A stretch of 64,000 bases of DNA from Cannabis sativa (lineage: Eukaryota > Streptophyta > Magnoliopsida > Rosales > Cannabaceae), in the NCBI RefSeq assembly GCF_029168945.1, contig NC_083604.1:45937686-46001685 (forward strand), written 5' to 3'. Shown here in pieces: positions 34,430 to 46,741 of the stretch (positions are counted from its first letter, which is position 1; every line of letters begins with the position of its first letter). Both the position numbers and the translations under genes were made by a program. The notes under the pieces are model-generated. The model was not told where the DNA came from. It searched no databases and saw only the letters and a program-made list of their open reading frames with translations.

Positions 34430-37400
34430 TCCATGGCAACTGATTCAACTAATTCTTCTACTGCAACTTCGACGATGCCTATTTTTATATTTACTCTGGT
34501 TGTTTTCTCGCATAAAGTTTCCATCAAGCTTGATGATAACAATTTCTTGTTATAGGAGCCTCAATTTCTCTCTACCATTAAAAGACACTGCCTTCTTAGT
34601 TATGTCTCTGATTCTGTTCAGCCTCCTTCTAAATTTCTCATAGATGATGATCGTGCAACAGGTTAAATCAATCCACGATTCTTAGAATGGGAAGTTTAGG
34701 ATCAACTTCTCTACTTCTGGTTGTTATCCTCCATGTTCGAATGCATTCTTACTCAAATTTGTGGATCAGAGACCTCTGCTTAGGTATGGAAAACATTGGA
34801 GGTATACTTTGTTACTCAAACTTATGCTAAGATCGATAACTTTACTAATCAACTTCAAAACTACAAGAAATGAGGTCCCTTCATTGAGGAATATCTCTTT
34901 GTACTAAAGCTTTGGTTGATAACCTTAGTTGCGCTAGTCATCGTGTTTCTATTAAAAAAGATGTGGCAGTATTCTTCAAAGGTTCCCCTCTGATTACGAT
35001 ACCTTTATTAGTTTTTTTTTTTTTACTTCAAGAAATCCAGATTATACTGTTGCTGAGATTGAATCTCTACTCTTGTCTCAAGAACATCGTATGGATAGTA
35101 GCACCAAAGATCTTAATTCGATCAATCTTGCTACTAATCGTGGTTATCGTGGTAGAGGTAATTCCTCCTCCAATTTTTCTCAAACATTTGATAACAAGTC
35201 TATTCCTTCCTCTAGTAGTCTCGCTGATCGAGGACAATGGAATCTCTATATTGTTCCTCCTTGATTTGGTGGTGTGAACACTACTTCCCCTCCAATTTGA
35301 ACTAGTTCTGGTCATGGATTCCCTCCCAATCCCTCATCTGTATACTCTCCTAGTACTAGACAAGTTTGTCAGTTGTGCTCTTGAATCGATCATATTACCT
35401 CAAGGTGTTATCAACGTTTTAATGTGGAGTTCCCCAGAGATGGTGCTGGTAAGTCAGCTCTCCATCTTTCAGCATTGCCACCTTTGATAGCTTACTTGAT
35501 AAAGCTTGGTATCCAAATTCTAGTGCCACCTCTCATTGGACTGCTGATATTTCTAACTTTATACACAAAGAGCCTTATCTTGGTCCTAATCAAATACACA
35601 TGGGTGATAGAGCTAGTGTTCCTATATGGAATGTCGGTAATACTATCTTTCACACACCTTTCTCTTCCAAACCCCTTACCCTAAATAGAATTTTTTATGT
35701 TCCTAATATCATTACAAATCTCATACATGTGTCTCAGTTTTTTGCAAATAATAATGCCTATTTTGTGTTTTATCCTAATCATTGTCTTGTGAAAGACAAA
35801 GCTTCCAAGGTAGTACTAATGGAAGGTCAACTTAGCCATGGACTATATTTCATTCAACCCTCTTAGATTAAGCTTTAAGAGTCTATATCATCCTTTTCCT
35901 CTCATGTAGTATATTCCCTCAATACTGCTATTGTAGAATCTCCTCATGTATTTGTTGTTTCACACTTTAGTAATTTTTCTTCATGACATAAAAGGATTTT
36001 TCACCCCTCTGCTAGAATTGTAACACAAATAATGAACTCTTGTAAAATTCCAAATAGCAATAAAATGCCTATTGATTTTTTCAAAGCTTGTTGCAAGGGT
36101 AAAATACATAAGTTTCTTTTTCTCAAATCTGACACAATTTATACCAAATCTTTACAGCTTGTGTGCAATGATTTGTGGGGTCCTTCTCCTTCTCTATCAT
36201 CTATTAGTTATAAGTATTAAATCTATTTATTGATACTTATTCCAGATACAACTGGATCTTTTTGCTAAAAGCCAAATTTGAGGCACTTCCCACATTCATT
36301 AACTTTAGAACTCAAGTTGAAATAGAATCTAACTGTCCTATTCTTGTTGTTCAATAAGTTTGGGGGAAAATATCAAAGTTTTGAACCATATTTGTTGCTA
36401 CATGCCATTAGTCACAAACTATCTTGCCCAACTACATACCAACAAAATGGTGTGGCTAAGAGGAAACATAGCATCTAGTTGAGTCTTCTCTTACTCCACT
36501 TGTCCAAGCTTCCATGCCCCTTTCTTATTGGGATAAAGTTGCTAGAGCCTCAACTTATGTCATTAATAGGTTGCCTACAACTGCCCTTAACAATAAAACC
36601 CCTTTTCAAGTTTCATTTTCAAAATAACTAGATTATTCTACTCTTAAAGTTTTTGGATGTGCTTGTTATCCAAACACTAGACCTTATAACTGTAATAAGC
36701 TTGAGTTAAGATTTGCTAAGTGCACTTTTCTAGGGTATAGTCTTAAGCATAAATGGTACAAGCGCTTAGTTGAAAAGTATAATATACATATCTCAAGATG
36801 CTATTTTTGATGAAGTTTCTTTTCTATTTGCTCAATCTATTTCTCAAACTACAAGTCCTGTCTCATTCTTATACATACCCCACTGTCTTCTGTCATCCAG
36901 TGAGTTAAGTTCCATCTCTCCTTTCCCTTCTCCCCCTCCATCTATTTCTTCTCCCACTAAAAATTCTTCTTTGTTTACTAATAATTAATGGGAATCAATA
37001 GTAAGGTAATCATTCCCTTACATTTGTTTACTTGCATTATTAAAATTAGGAAATGGAGAAGTTGATTAAATAAGGGAGAAAAGAAAGGGAGAACTTCTCC
37101 CACCAATTTTGTAAGGAATGCCATTAAGGGTAATGGATTTTTATTATTTTTATTTTATTTTTTAATATTAAATATATAATGACAATTTTGTCCTTTAAAA
37201 TATGTCTTGCAAAATAACTACCATATAATATAGTTTAACTCAAAATGGCAATTTAGTCAATTTAAACATTCCGATTACGTTTCCTAATAAAGTAAACAAG
37301 ATAAATCACAACTATTCCATTTCTAAAAAATTTTAGTAAACAACATATTACAAATATTGATTCCGATTATTTTTCATTTATTCCTTTACATTTCTCCATT

Positions 37401-39030
37401 AATTTATTCCGATTCTGATTACTGTATAGTAAACGTACCATTAATGTTCATCTTCCAACTTACCTAATGTCTACAAAAAATCAAGTTCCCCTACCATCAT
37501 TCCTCCTCCACCCCAAAATATCACCATCCCTCCTCCACCAGTTAACGATCACCCTATGGTTACTAAGGACAAAGTTGGTGCTTATAAAACAAAGGTTTTA
37601 ATCACTTTTCAAGAACCTCTCACTCTTGGAGAAGCCCTAAACTCTCCTCAATGGGACAATGCTATGAATAATGAGATCATAGCCTTCATAAAGAATAAAA
37701 CCTGGATCTTGGTTCCATTGCCTCCTTGGAGAAAATCAATAGGATGAAAATTTACAAGCTTAAACTCAATATTGATGGCTCCATTTTCACATATAAAGAA
37801 AGGTTAATTACAAAAGGGCTATCTCCAACAATATGGATTTGATTTTACTGAGACTTTTAGTGCAATAGTCAAACCTATAACCATCCATATTGTCCTTACA
37901 ATTGTTATTTCAAAGGGATGGAGAATTAGACAATTAGATGTCAATAATGCCTTTATAAATGAGGATTTTCATGAAGAAGTATTTATGTTACAACCACTAG
38001 GTTTTATGGATTCTACATCACCAAAGTTAGTATGTAGATTAAATAAAGCCTTGTATGGCCTGAGATAAGCCCCAAGGGCATGGTTTGACAAGTTGAGTAA
38101 AGATCTATAGTCCTTTGATTTTGTGTGTGCCAAAGTTGATCAATCTTTCTTTTTATAACATACTTTCACTTGCACTCTTTTTGTACTTGTTTATGTTGAT
38201 GACATACTTGTTATAAGGAGTTCTCTAGTATCTATATCTAGTCTTATTTTTATATTTCACGCTACATTTGCTCTCAAAGACCTTGGTCTTATAAATTAAT
38301 TTTCGGGAATTGAGGTACATCATTCAAAAGAGGGATTGTATTTATCTTAAAGAAAGTACATTCTTGATCTTCACTGTAAAGATAAAATGGAATGTGCTAA
38401 TAATCTCTCCTATGACTGGTAGAGAGAAATTTTCAACCCATAATGGTGATCCCCTGCCTAATCCTCACCATTATAGAAGTGTTGTTGGTGCGTTACAGTA
38501 TGCAGTGATCACCAAGCCAGAAATTTTATATCCTGGCAGCTCAGTTTATGTAGAAACATTTAGAACCACACTGGAAGGTTGTTCAAAAGATACTTAGGTA
38601 TCTCAAAGGGACATTGGATCATGATCTGCTTATATAAACCTTGTCCTACTCTTCAACTAGGATTTTGTGATACTAATTGGGCATGCAATTCTGATGATAG
38701 CCGCTCAACATCAGGGTTTTGTATTTATCTTGGTTTAAACATCATCTCCTATGGCTTAAAGGAAAAAAAAAAGATTGTTTACCAATCTAGTACAGAGGCT
38801 AAGTATAGGAGCTTGGCTAATGCTACAGGTTGAGCTAGTATGGATTTAGTCTTTTCTTGGAGAACTTGGCCTTACACAACAACCCACTTCTACATTCTAG
38901 GACCAAACACAACGAACTGGGACCTTTATTTTGTGCGTGAATGGATCCTTAATAAGCAATTACATGTCAAGCATATTCTTGCACAAGATCAAATAGCAAA
39001 CATCCTTACCAAACCCCTCTCTAATGCTTG
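34430..39030 (+). pseudogene. Copia gag-pol polyprotein remnant
   Basis: Domains follow in order. Gag is at about 34430-35450, with a damaged zinc knuckle near 35370-35412. The protease region is near 35500-35560, where the usual DSG/DSS motif reads NSSATSH, with the catalytic Asp replaced by Asn. A domain ending in a pre-integrase CCKGKIHKF stretch and LWGPSP lies at 35600-36220. Integrase is to about 36500, where the catalytic Glu of NGVAER reads Lys (NGVAKRKH). The variable linker is interrupted by an insertion. Reverse transcriptase runs from about 37590 to 38300, with YVDD at about 38195. RNase H is at 38640-39030, ending in SSTEAKYRSLANATG. Stops and frameshifts are spread throughout, so no product is expected. 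Confidence 0.85.
36991..37439. mobile_element. Candidate MITE inside the copia linker
   Basis: About 449 bp of AT-rich noncoding DNA interrupts the Ser/Pro-rich linker between integrase and reverse transcriptase, with linker-type coding (IIPPPPQNITIPPPP) resuming after it. A 7-bp direct repeat ATTAATG flanks it (36984-36990 and 37440-37446). The ends show an imperfect inverted repeat (TAGTAAGGTAATCA against TATACAGTAATCA). The superfamily is not clear. Confidence 0.55.
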
Positions 39031-39091
39031 ATTCACTCTTCTTCAAGACAAACTGAGCTTGGTCTCATTATCCCAACTCAGTTTGAGGGGT

Positions 39092-39293
39092 TGTTAGAAA
39101 TTAAGACGGTTAGGTATTTGGTTAGTTATTAGTTAGCTTAATTTTGTTATTATACAACTGTATCCTTTGTTTTAGCTAACTGTATTTATCAACAATACTT
39201 GTATAGTATTTAAAGAAATTGCTTTAATGATCAATAACAAATTCACATTCACTATCATTTATTGTTATGTTTATTATCTCGTTTGATCTAGCA
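39092..39293 (+). repeat. 3' LTR of the short-LTR copia
   Basis: It starts TGTTAGAAATT after the GAGGGG polypurine tract and ends TCTAGCA, followed by the second CATAC. Its end was set by the target duplication. Confidence 0.86.
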
Positions 39294-39329
39294 CATACGA
39301 CCTACTCAATCGGTTTGTACTATTTAGTA

Positions 39330-39959
39330 GGGGTGACAATTCAAGTCATGACAATACAACACGACACGAGCTTGATACAAATTATTGCAGGTTAGGGTTA
39401 TAAAAATTAGACGTTGATCGAAATTGGGTTGAATCCGAATGACACGATTATTATTTGAGTTGGGTTAGAGTAGTTAACGCATGTGACACGAAATTGATAC
39501 GAATTGAGCCATTTATATTTAATATATTATTAAAATTATTAATTTATAGTTAAATTATTATTTATTTTCTTAAAAATTTATATACATTAGAAAAAAATTG
39601 CTTACAATAATATAAGGTAGATAATTTATACTAGATATTAAGAATTTAATTTATTGTATTGATAAATTGTAATAATTTATTTTAATTAATTAATATTATT
39701 TATTTGCAACTTGATATTTTTATTTTATTAGTATATTATTGAGTAAAAAATATTAATATAATTCAAAATATATAAAAATTAAATATGTATTACCAATTAT
39801 CTCTTGATTAATATCGATTGTATAATATACTAATAGTCGACATAGAAACACAATAAATCAACACGAGAACATGATGAGTGAGGTTAGTATTGATCAATTA
39901 AACATGTCAATCTATATAAGACAAACACGAATTTGACACAACATCATAAATTGCTACCC
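39330..39959. mobile_element. Candidate transposable element, class uncertain
   Basis: A 630-bp noncoding segment starts GGGGTGACAATT and ends AATTGCTACCC, an imperfect inverted repeat. It is flanked by near-identical 13-mers GTACTATTTAGTA (39317-39329) and GTATTATTTAGTA (39960-39972). The interior near the left end is rich in CACGACACGAG-like sequence, common in plant repeats. The ends suggest a Mutator-like MITE, but a 13-bp duplication would be long for that class. Confidence 0.45.
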
Positions 39960-40507
39960 GTATTATTTAGTATTTACATAATTTCCTTTTCTTTATTACT
40001 ATCATCATTAACCAGAAAATTAAATTAACGTAGCGTAAGAGAAATTAACAATTCATAATTTGCGTGTATGTTCTTATAGGAAAGAGACATTTTTTTAGAC
40101 AAAAATACTGTTATAGAAAGAATTAATATAAAGTGTTTTGGTCAACTTAGAAATACATATCTATATTTTTTCGGGAAAACAATTGTACTTTTTATATATA
40201 TTTATATACAATAAGTTAGTCGTCACAATAGAAAGAAAGATCATCGATGATTAGTTTGAATATAACAGAAAATTAAACATTAAAATAATAATTAAGGAAC
40301 CAAAACTTGAACCACCCCGAAATGATCCAAACAAAACTTATCTAAAAAAAAAAAAAAACTATAACCTGACAAATAAGCTACTCCACTTAAAACTCTGTCA
40401 CTTAATCAAAAGAAGTTTATTGATGATTAATGATTACAATCTCATAAGAAATTAATATATTTAAAAAGTTTGATTGGGTTCAACCAAAATAATACAAACT
40501 AATAAAA

Positions 40508-40571
40508 GAAGAACGAAAACAATAGAGAAATGTTAAAGGGAAGAACGAAAACAATAGAAAAATGTTAAAGG
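40508..40571. repeat. 32-bp tandem duplication
   Basis: GAAGAACGAAAACAATAGA-type unit repeated twice head to tail (40508-40539 and 40540-40571) with one mismatch. Confidence 0.85.
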
Positions 40572-40728
40572 GGTATCAGTAGTGCCAAACACCCTCTTAC
40601 GTATTAATATCGCTATTGGTTCAATTAAGTACCGAGTTTCATATAATTTAATATAATAGCTTTTAGGGAGTATCGCTAGCAAATCGCAATGCGATATGTC
40701 GAGATGGTGCTAGGCAAGACACCACTCG

Positions 40729-40792
40729 CTCAAAACAATATTAGGAAGGATAAGAAAAAGCTCAAAACAATATTAGGAAGGATAAGAAAAAG
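40729..40792. repeat. 32-bp tandem duplication, second type
   Basis: A CTCAAAACAATATTAGGAAG-type unit is repeated exactly (40729-40760 and 40761-40792). It is unrelated to the duplication at 40508. Confidence 0.88.
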
Positions 40793-41999
40793 CAACAATG
40801 GGATTTTGGTGTCACAATCTGGAGACAAAGACAGATGTTTCCCGGCCCAAATAATGTTAAATCAAATCAAAATGGTTTACAATTAGGGGTCATTTTTGTA
40901 GTAGTAGTAGTGGCTATGGCCCATGGCCATTGGCTATTGGCCGAACAACCCATTATATATCGTAGTCCCCTCTCCATGCGCTTGAAAGCGACACTGCGTT
41001 TTGGAACCTTCCAAAACGAATAGAAAAATGTCTCAGTAAGGATCCAACTGAGAGGGTGCCCAGTTGATAGAAAATACCTGTTGGACCATGTAATCCCATC
41101 ACTCATTTTCACTTGTTTTTTTAATTACCTTATTGTAAGAAAAGAGCTTGGTTTATCCGACAGTGTCCATCAAACACAGAAGCACACGCTTCTGTGTGAT
41201 CCTGTTATGGTCCTGTACAACTCATCTTCTGCTCTGTCTTCAGAAAAGGGTCTTTGATCCCACCAAAGATAAGCCTTTTAGAATCTTTTAGAGTAGAACA
41301 CAGTGACTGAGATAAAGATTTACATATATTTATCTCTATTTTGCATTTTTGTATGTTTTTTTCTCTGTTTGTAAATTTTAAAAAAAAAATGTGCTCATCA
41401 AGATGATCAGGGTGGTATCTTAATCTACTGATGAAATGATGATCATATTTCATAACGAGTAGTCCATTTTGTTTTTTTACTTTTATTAAGTAAAGTATAA
41501 ATAGATGCTTAGTTTAATATGAGATGAAAATGAAAACACAAACTCTTGGATTAGAGAGCCTTCAAAGCATAAGAAATAATAATAAATGTAAGTGTTCACG
41601 TGAGGTTTCTTTTTTTGCTTCCTGATTCATAAACTTAATTTTAAACAAAAACTTCACCATATAATAGCTGAAGCCCATTTACCAAAATGAGAAATAATGC
41701 CCTTTTTTCGGACTCATCCTAATTAACTGAACCAGAAGCAAATTCAAATTGAGAGTAGAGAAAAGAGTTTTCGGACTTTTCTTTTCTAAATTCAAATTTT
41801 GTCGTTTAGAACAAAATTCAGAATTAAAAAAGAAAGTTCAAGCCAAACGCTATTTAATTATTTAATTTAACTATTTAATAAAATAAAAGAACAAACTCAT
41901 CAGCCAAGTACCAACTACCTATTACCATTATAGCCCATCTAATTTGATGGCACAAAACATAGAAAGCAAGCTACACAAAGCCCAAGAAACTGACACATG

Positions 42000-43631
42000 A
42001 GAAGTTGATCTTTGTTGAGAGAGAGAGAAAGAGGGTTTGTTTGTTGTTTGGACAGGAAAACCCAATGCAATGCAAGCTGGTGTACCGTGTAGTGAGTCGT
42101 AGATACCTGTCGGTTTTAAGTCTTAGCTAGCGTTATGAGAAATCACTTTCTCTAGTGGGTATTAGGATCAGCTCTCTCTCTCTCTAGCTGTGTTTATAAT
42201 AGTAGGGAAGACTAGGGGCATGGCTGTAGCTACTCGTAGGAGCATCACAGTTCTTCATGCAGCAGCCTGTGTAGTGTACCTGTATGGTTCATTTTCTTTT
42301 TTATGTTTTGTGATTCGCCATTAATGCTTTTGGAAAGTTTCACTAGTTGAGCTTTGCTTTTAAGTTACAGAGGAAGGAAACCAACTGCACTGATTAATGT
42401 CCTGTATTAAATTCTTAGACCTGTTACGTTATATTGATTAATACCAATAGTTGCTCTTAACAGAAATTTGAAATAGGCTTTTTTTTAGGTTAGAAATTTG
42501 ACATTTTTATTTTTGCATAATATGAGATTATGAACTCAAACCTCACTGAGATGTTTATTAAAAATTTTCTGAAAACTCCTTTTATTTGATATTCATTTAA
42601 GATACTGGATTTTCAGTAAAGAACCAGTAGCATCATCAATTGCCTCTAAAATTATTGGTTCAATTATTTTGTTTATACAGAAATTGCCAAGTGTTTGATG
42701 AAACAACAAAACGAGAAAAGGCAGTGAGAAAGAAAAAGACTTCTTATTGGAGTGGTTTGGTTGGTTGATGGAGCACAGTACTAGCTTCTTGTTTCTCGAG
42801 CCCCGCCGTTTGTAATCGTATTTGTCGCTCGTGCACTTTAAATTAAAAACCAATTCTCAACTCAAACACCAAAACCCAGATCTCGAGGCTCTCGTCTTAT
42901 CCCGCAGCCGACACCTGTTGCAGAGTCTAAGTCCATACTCCTCCACACCTTTGTTTGGCCTCTATCAAAAACTCTCTCCTTTCCTTCTTCCGCCATTTTC
43001 TCTTATAAACTGGTCACCCTCTCTCATTACCTGTATTGGGTTCAGTACAAAGTACTTGAACAGAGCTTGGCCATATTTTAATATTTGACTATTTGAGCAA
43101 GCAAAGTGTGAAACTGGTCTTTCTACGTATTGCATTAACATTTGCCACAAATTTTGGTGGGTCGGTGATATTATTGTATATTAGCTCTTGCTTTGGCATT
43201 TAGCTCGAGGTACACTCTTCGAACCTTGTAGCTTTGGTCTCTGTTTCCTACATTTGATTATTCTAGCATATCCGGTTCTTTTGGGTGTGACTTGATTTTT
43301 ATTTTTCCCTTTCTTTGATATTTAAGTATTGGGATCTATAATAGAGCCTTTTGAACGTGTAATAATACGTTGTCATTGGTTGTCTCTTTAGTTTGGTAGT
43401 TGGTTCCTAGTACTTACCCGTTCTCTTATATTTTATTTTGAAATTTAGTTGGCTTACTTGGCTTTGGTCCCCTTTATTTTTGCATAATCAGGGAGCAAAA
43501 CTCGGTCCGTGAGTTGTGGCTTTGGTGACTACAAAGGGTTTCAACTTTCAACTATTATTCTTTGAGATTGACTGGAAAGAGTGTTAGCAGAATTGGTTTT
43601 TGATGTGTAATACTTAGCTTAAGATCAAGAC
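42000..43631 (+). promoter_or_regulatory. Probable promoter and 5' leader of the WD40 gene
   Basis: This region is less AT-rich than its surroundings. It has (GA)n at about 42019-42031 and (CT)n at about 42172-42185, common near plant transcription starts. A C-rich, leader-like stretch covers 42780-43020. A possible leader intron runs from a GGTACAC donor near 43210 to an ATAATCAG acceptor near 43491, but this is a guess from splice signals. A 34-codon frame at 42220-42324 could be an upstream ORF or chance. The transcription start cannot be fixed from sequence. Confidence 0.4.
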
Positions 43632-46600
43632 ATGCTGAGCTCTTATGAAGGAGAAAATGATATGTTCTTCGACTCGCAGGAGTTTTTGTCATCTGAAGAG
43701 TCAAGCGTGGCTCAGGAAGAGTTGAGTAGTAGTAACTTGGAGTATGAAATTTGGTTTAGTGAGCCGAGTAGTGTTGAGGAAAGAAGGAAAATCTTTCTAA
43801 CACAGATGGGTTTAGCTGAATTTACTTCTAAAAGTAATAGTTCTCGAGAGGTGGAAATTGAGGTCGATAGCTCATCTAAGATAATGGCGAGGGACAGACT
43901 AGTTGAGTGTGGTGGAACTGTTTCTCGTGGTTCTATGTTTTCTGTTAGTCACATTGAGGAAACTTTGGATTGTTGTAGAGGGGAAGAGAGTGGTGAAGCA
44001 AATTCTTTGTCTAATGTGCTACACCAAAAAGAAGATCATAGTATAGTTTTAGCTGTAGAGTCTCCACCTAAAGAAGCTGAAGTTCATGTAGAATGTCATA
44101 CTCTTAATGATGATACCAAAAAAGTGAAGAGTTGGTGGAAGCGTTTTGTAAATAAGAGCAAGGGAAGAGTCAGTAGAGTGGCGTGTGATGCCTCAAAATC
44201 AGTAATGCAAACTACTAAAGCATCAAAGCTGAAGGTGATTCATAACAAGAAGATGTGCTTAGAGTTCACGGCCCCTGTCATTGGACAAGAAATCCGTGCT
44301 CATGAGGGCTTCATTTGTTCGATGAAGTTTAGTCCAGATGGTCAGTTTCTTGCAAGTGGCGGTGAAGATGGAGTTGTACGGGTTTGGCGTGTAATGACAA
44401 TGGCATCTTCTGATTATTTATCAGCTAAAGGAAGCTTTTGTAGTAAACTGAAGGAAGGGAAATCCAGTTTTCAAAGGAAACATCCAATCCGTGCCTCTGT
44501 TATCTTTCCTGAGAACATTTTTCGGATTGATGAGACCCCAGTACATGAGTTTTATGGTCACTCTAGTGATGTGTTAGACCTGGCTTGGTCCAATTCAAAT
44601 GTGAGTCTGCCTTTTCAAAATTGAGTTGTTCTTTTGTTAAAATTAGACTAATTAGTTATATATGCTGTCTTATTGAGCTGGAAATGATCTTTTTCTTATT
44701 AGTTTTTCTTTTGCTTTGCTGCAGTGTATTATTTCATCCTCCAAGGATAAAACTGTTCGACTTTGGCAATTGGGTCGCAAAGATTGTCTCAACAAGTTCG
44801 AGCACAATAATTATGGTAAATATAGTTCGAAGCATTCTTTTAATTAAATAGATTTTGCCATTCATAAATCTAATGATTTTGCCTTTCTATTATAACCAGT
44901 TACCTGCATCCAGTTCAATCCTCTAGATGACAATTACTTCATCAGTGGCTCCATTGATGGAAAAGTTCGAATCTGGGGATTATCGGAGAAGCGAGTTGTT
45001 GATTGGACTGATGTCCGAGATGTGATCACTGCTATAAGTTACCAACCTGATGGAAAAGTATGATTCATGATACCTTTTTACTGCATAATTTCTGAATTGT
45101 AAAATTTCCCTCCAAAATACTAACCATTTTAGTCTATTTTACACATGCAGGGGTTTATAGTTGGCTCCATCACTGGCACTTGCCGTACCTATCGAACATC
45201 AGGTAATTTCCATTCTCTCATTCTACAAAAGAACAATTCCATTTCTTGTATGCTGTACATGAAATGAAAATTACCATCCATTGGAAGTGCCTAATATATT
45301 GTTATTTCTATGCAGGCGAATGTCTTATGTTGGATTCACAGATACACATTCCCGGTAAAAAGAAAGCTTCAGGCAATAAAATAACTGGCATCAAGGTTTG
45401 CACTGAATCTCTTTCTAGTTTATTTCTATTTAATATTTTTTTACACCTAATGCTTAGCTTCTATTCTGAGACTCAAAGTTCATGTAATTCTTATAGAAAA
45501 ATGTTTTTGCTCTTTCCAGTTCTCCCAGGATAAAAGTCAAAGTGTTATGATATCTTCAGAGGACTCCAAACTTCGCATATTTGATGGGGTTGATCTTACT
45601 CATAAATATAAAGGTAAGAGCGTCAAATCTGGAATCATTTTCAATATAGTTACCTGTACATTGAGTTTTTTCTTCTTTTATATTAGAACTTAGTAGAACA
45701 TGATTGCAATTCTCAAATAATAGATATCTTAATAAAGTGGTTGTTTAATTTAATTTGCCAATTTGTGATTGATTGCATTATTTTCTTGTTATGTAATCTT
45801 ATTTCATTTTAAAAGATTGGCAACCTACACTTTTCTCTGTTTTTTTTTTTTGTACAGCCTACCCTTTTCTGTAATATCTAATCTAGATTATACACTGCAT
45901 CGGTGCATCTAAATTCCCCAAGTGATTTTGTTTTTCTTGGGTAAAATGATTTTGATTTCTAATAGTCCTTTACAGCTGGGATTTCCACTTGTTACAATGA
46001 GTGTTTTCTTTGCTAACTAGTCCAAGGCCACTTGTTTTTTTTTTTACTTAAGAGTGTCATTATTTAGTGAGTAATTATGTGCACACTCAAATTACTCACA
46101 AATTTTGATAGCAAAATATTTCAACTTTTCACTTTTCACACATTCACTGAATCTACACAGTGGTACTAAAATAATTAATGCAACATTTGATCTAGTCTTG
46201 GTTTACTGATCTTGTCATTTTTGTAACAGGTCTTCCCAAGTCAGGAAGTCAAGTCTCAGCTTCTTTTACTTCGAGTGAGAGGCACATAATATCCGTCGGA
46301 GAAGATTCTCATGTATATATCTGGAACCATGATGCCTTGTCTGCTCCTTCGTCGAAACAAACAAAATCCGTTCGATCTTGTGAGCATTTCTTTCACGACG
46401 GTGTGTCTGTTGCCATTCCATGGTCAGGAATGGGAACAGAACAGAACAACTTGAGCAATGCACAGGACCACCTAGAAACGACATCATGGACCAGAGATTC
46501 AGAGCGTTTTTCTCTTGGTAGTTGGTTTTCCATAGACGGGACATGTAAGGGATCTGCAACTTGGCCTGAGGAGAAACTTCCTTTGTGGGATATCTCATTC

Positions 46601-46741
46601 ACAGAAGACCATGATAGTTTGCAGCAACACCACCATAACCCCACAGCTATATCAGAAACATGGGGGCTTGTTATAGTAACAGCCGGATTAGATGGAACAA
46701 TAAGGACATTCCATAACTATGGATTGCCTGTCAGACTCTAA
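43632..46741 (+). CDS. WD40-repeat protein, plant WDR44-like (seven exons)
   Basis: This is the only clear host gene. Exons: 43632-44600, 44725-44815, 44900-45057, 45151-45202, 45316-45395, 45520-45613 and 46230-46741. All introns are GT-AG and phases fit, giving 1,956 nt (651 residues). An in-frame TAA at 43620-43622 just upstream supports the ATG. Residues 1-215 are acidic and Ser-rich, then basic ([12 protein letters not shown]), with no domain recognised. WD40 repeats begin at about residue 220 ([20 protein letters not shown], ending VRVW), then [13 protein letters not shown] with [17 protein letters not shown] with VRIW, and weaker blades to [16 protein letters not shown], about seven in all, enough for one propeller. 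Such proteins are scaffolds. No enzymatic motif is seen and the plant WDR44-like group is mostly uncharacterised, so no specific function is claimed. Confidence 0.93.

Larger units (their letters stand above)
34141..39293 (+). mobile_element. Old Ty1/copia element with short LTRs
   Basis: A plus-strand element of 5,153 bp has LTRs of 206 and 202 bp, a primer site TGGTATCAAGCC at 34347-34358, a polypurine tract (TGAGGGGT, 39084-39091) and a 5-bp duplication CATAC (34136-34140 and 39294-39298). Gag, protease, integrase, reverse transcriptase and RNase H remnants follow in copia order, broken by many stops. The two LTRs differ at a substantial fraction of positions, so the insertion is old. A further insertion sits in the linker at 36991-37439. 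Confidence 0.9.
39973..42000. other. Intergenic region upstream of the WD40 gene
   Basis: The region is AT-rich with no recognised gene. Two unrelated 32-bp tandem duplications occur at 40508-40571 and 40729-40792. Frames of 60-80 codons at 40689-41453 on both strands overlap each other and show no domain. Distal regulatory sequence of the WD40 gene may lie here, but nothing specific can be pointed to. Confidence 0.4.

Noticed and set aside
40867..41453. Minus-strand frames of about 80 codons at 40867-41112 and 41205-41453.
   Set aside because: No domain, no splice support, and overlapping open frames on the other strand.
42220..42324. 34-codon frame upstream of the WD40 gene.
   Set aside because: It could be an upstream ORF, but the transcript start is unknown and it has no conserved feature, so it is not listed as a gene.
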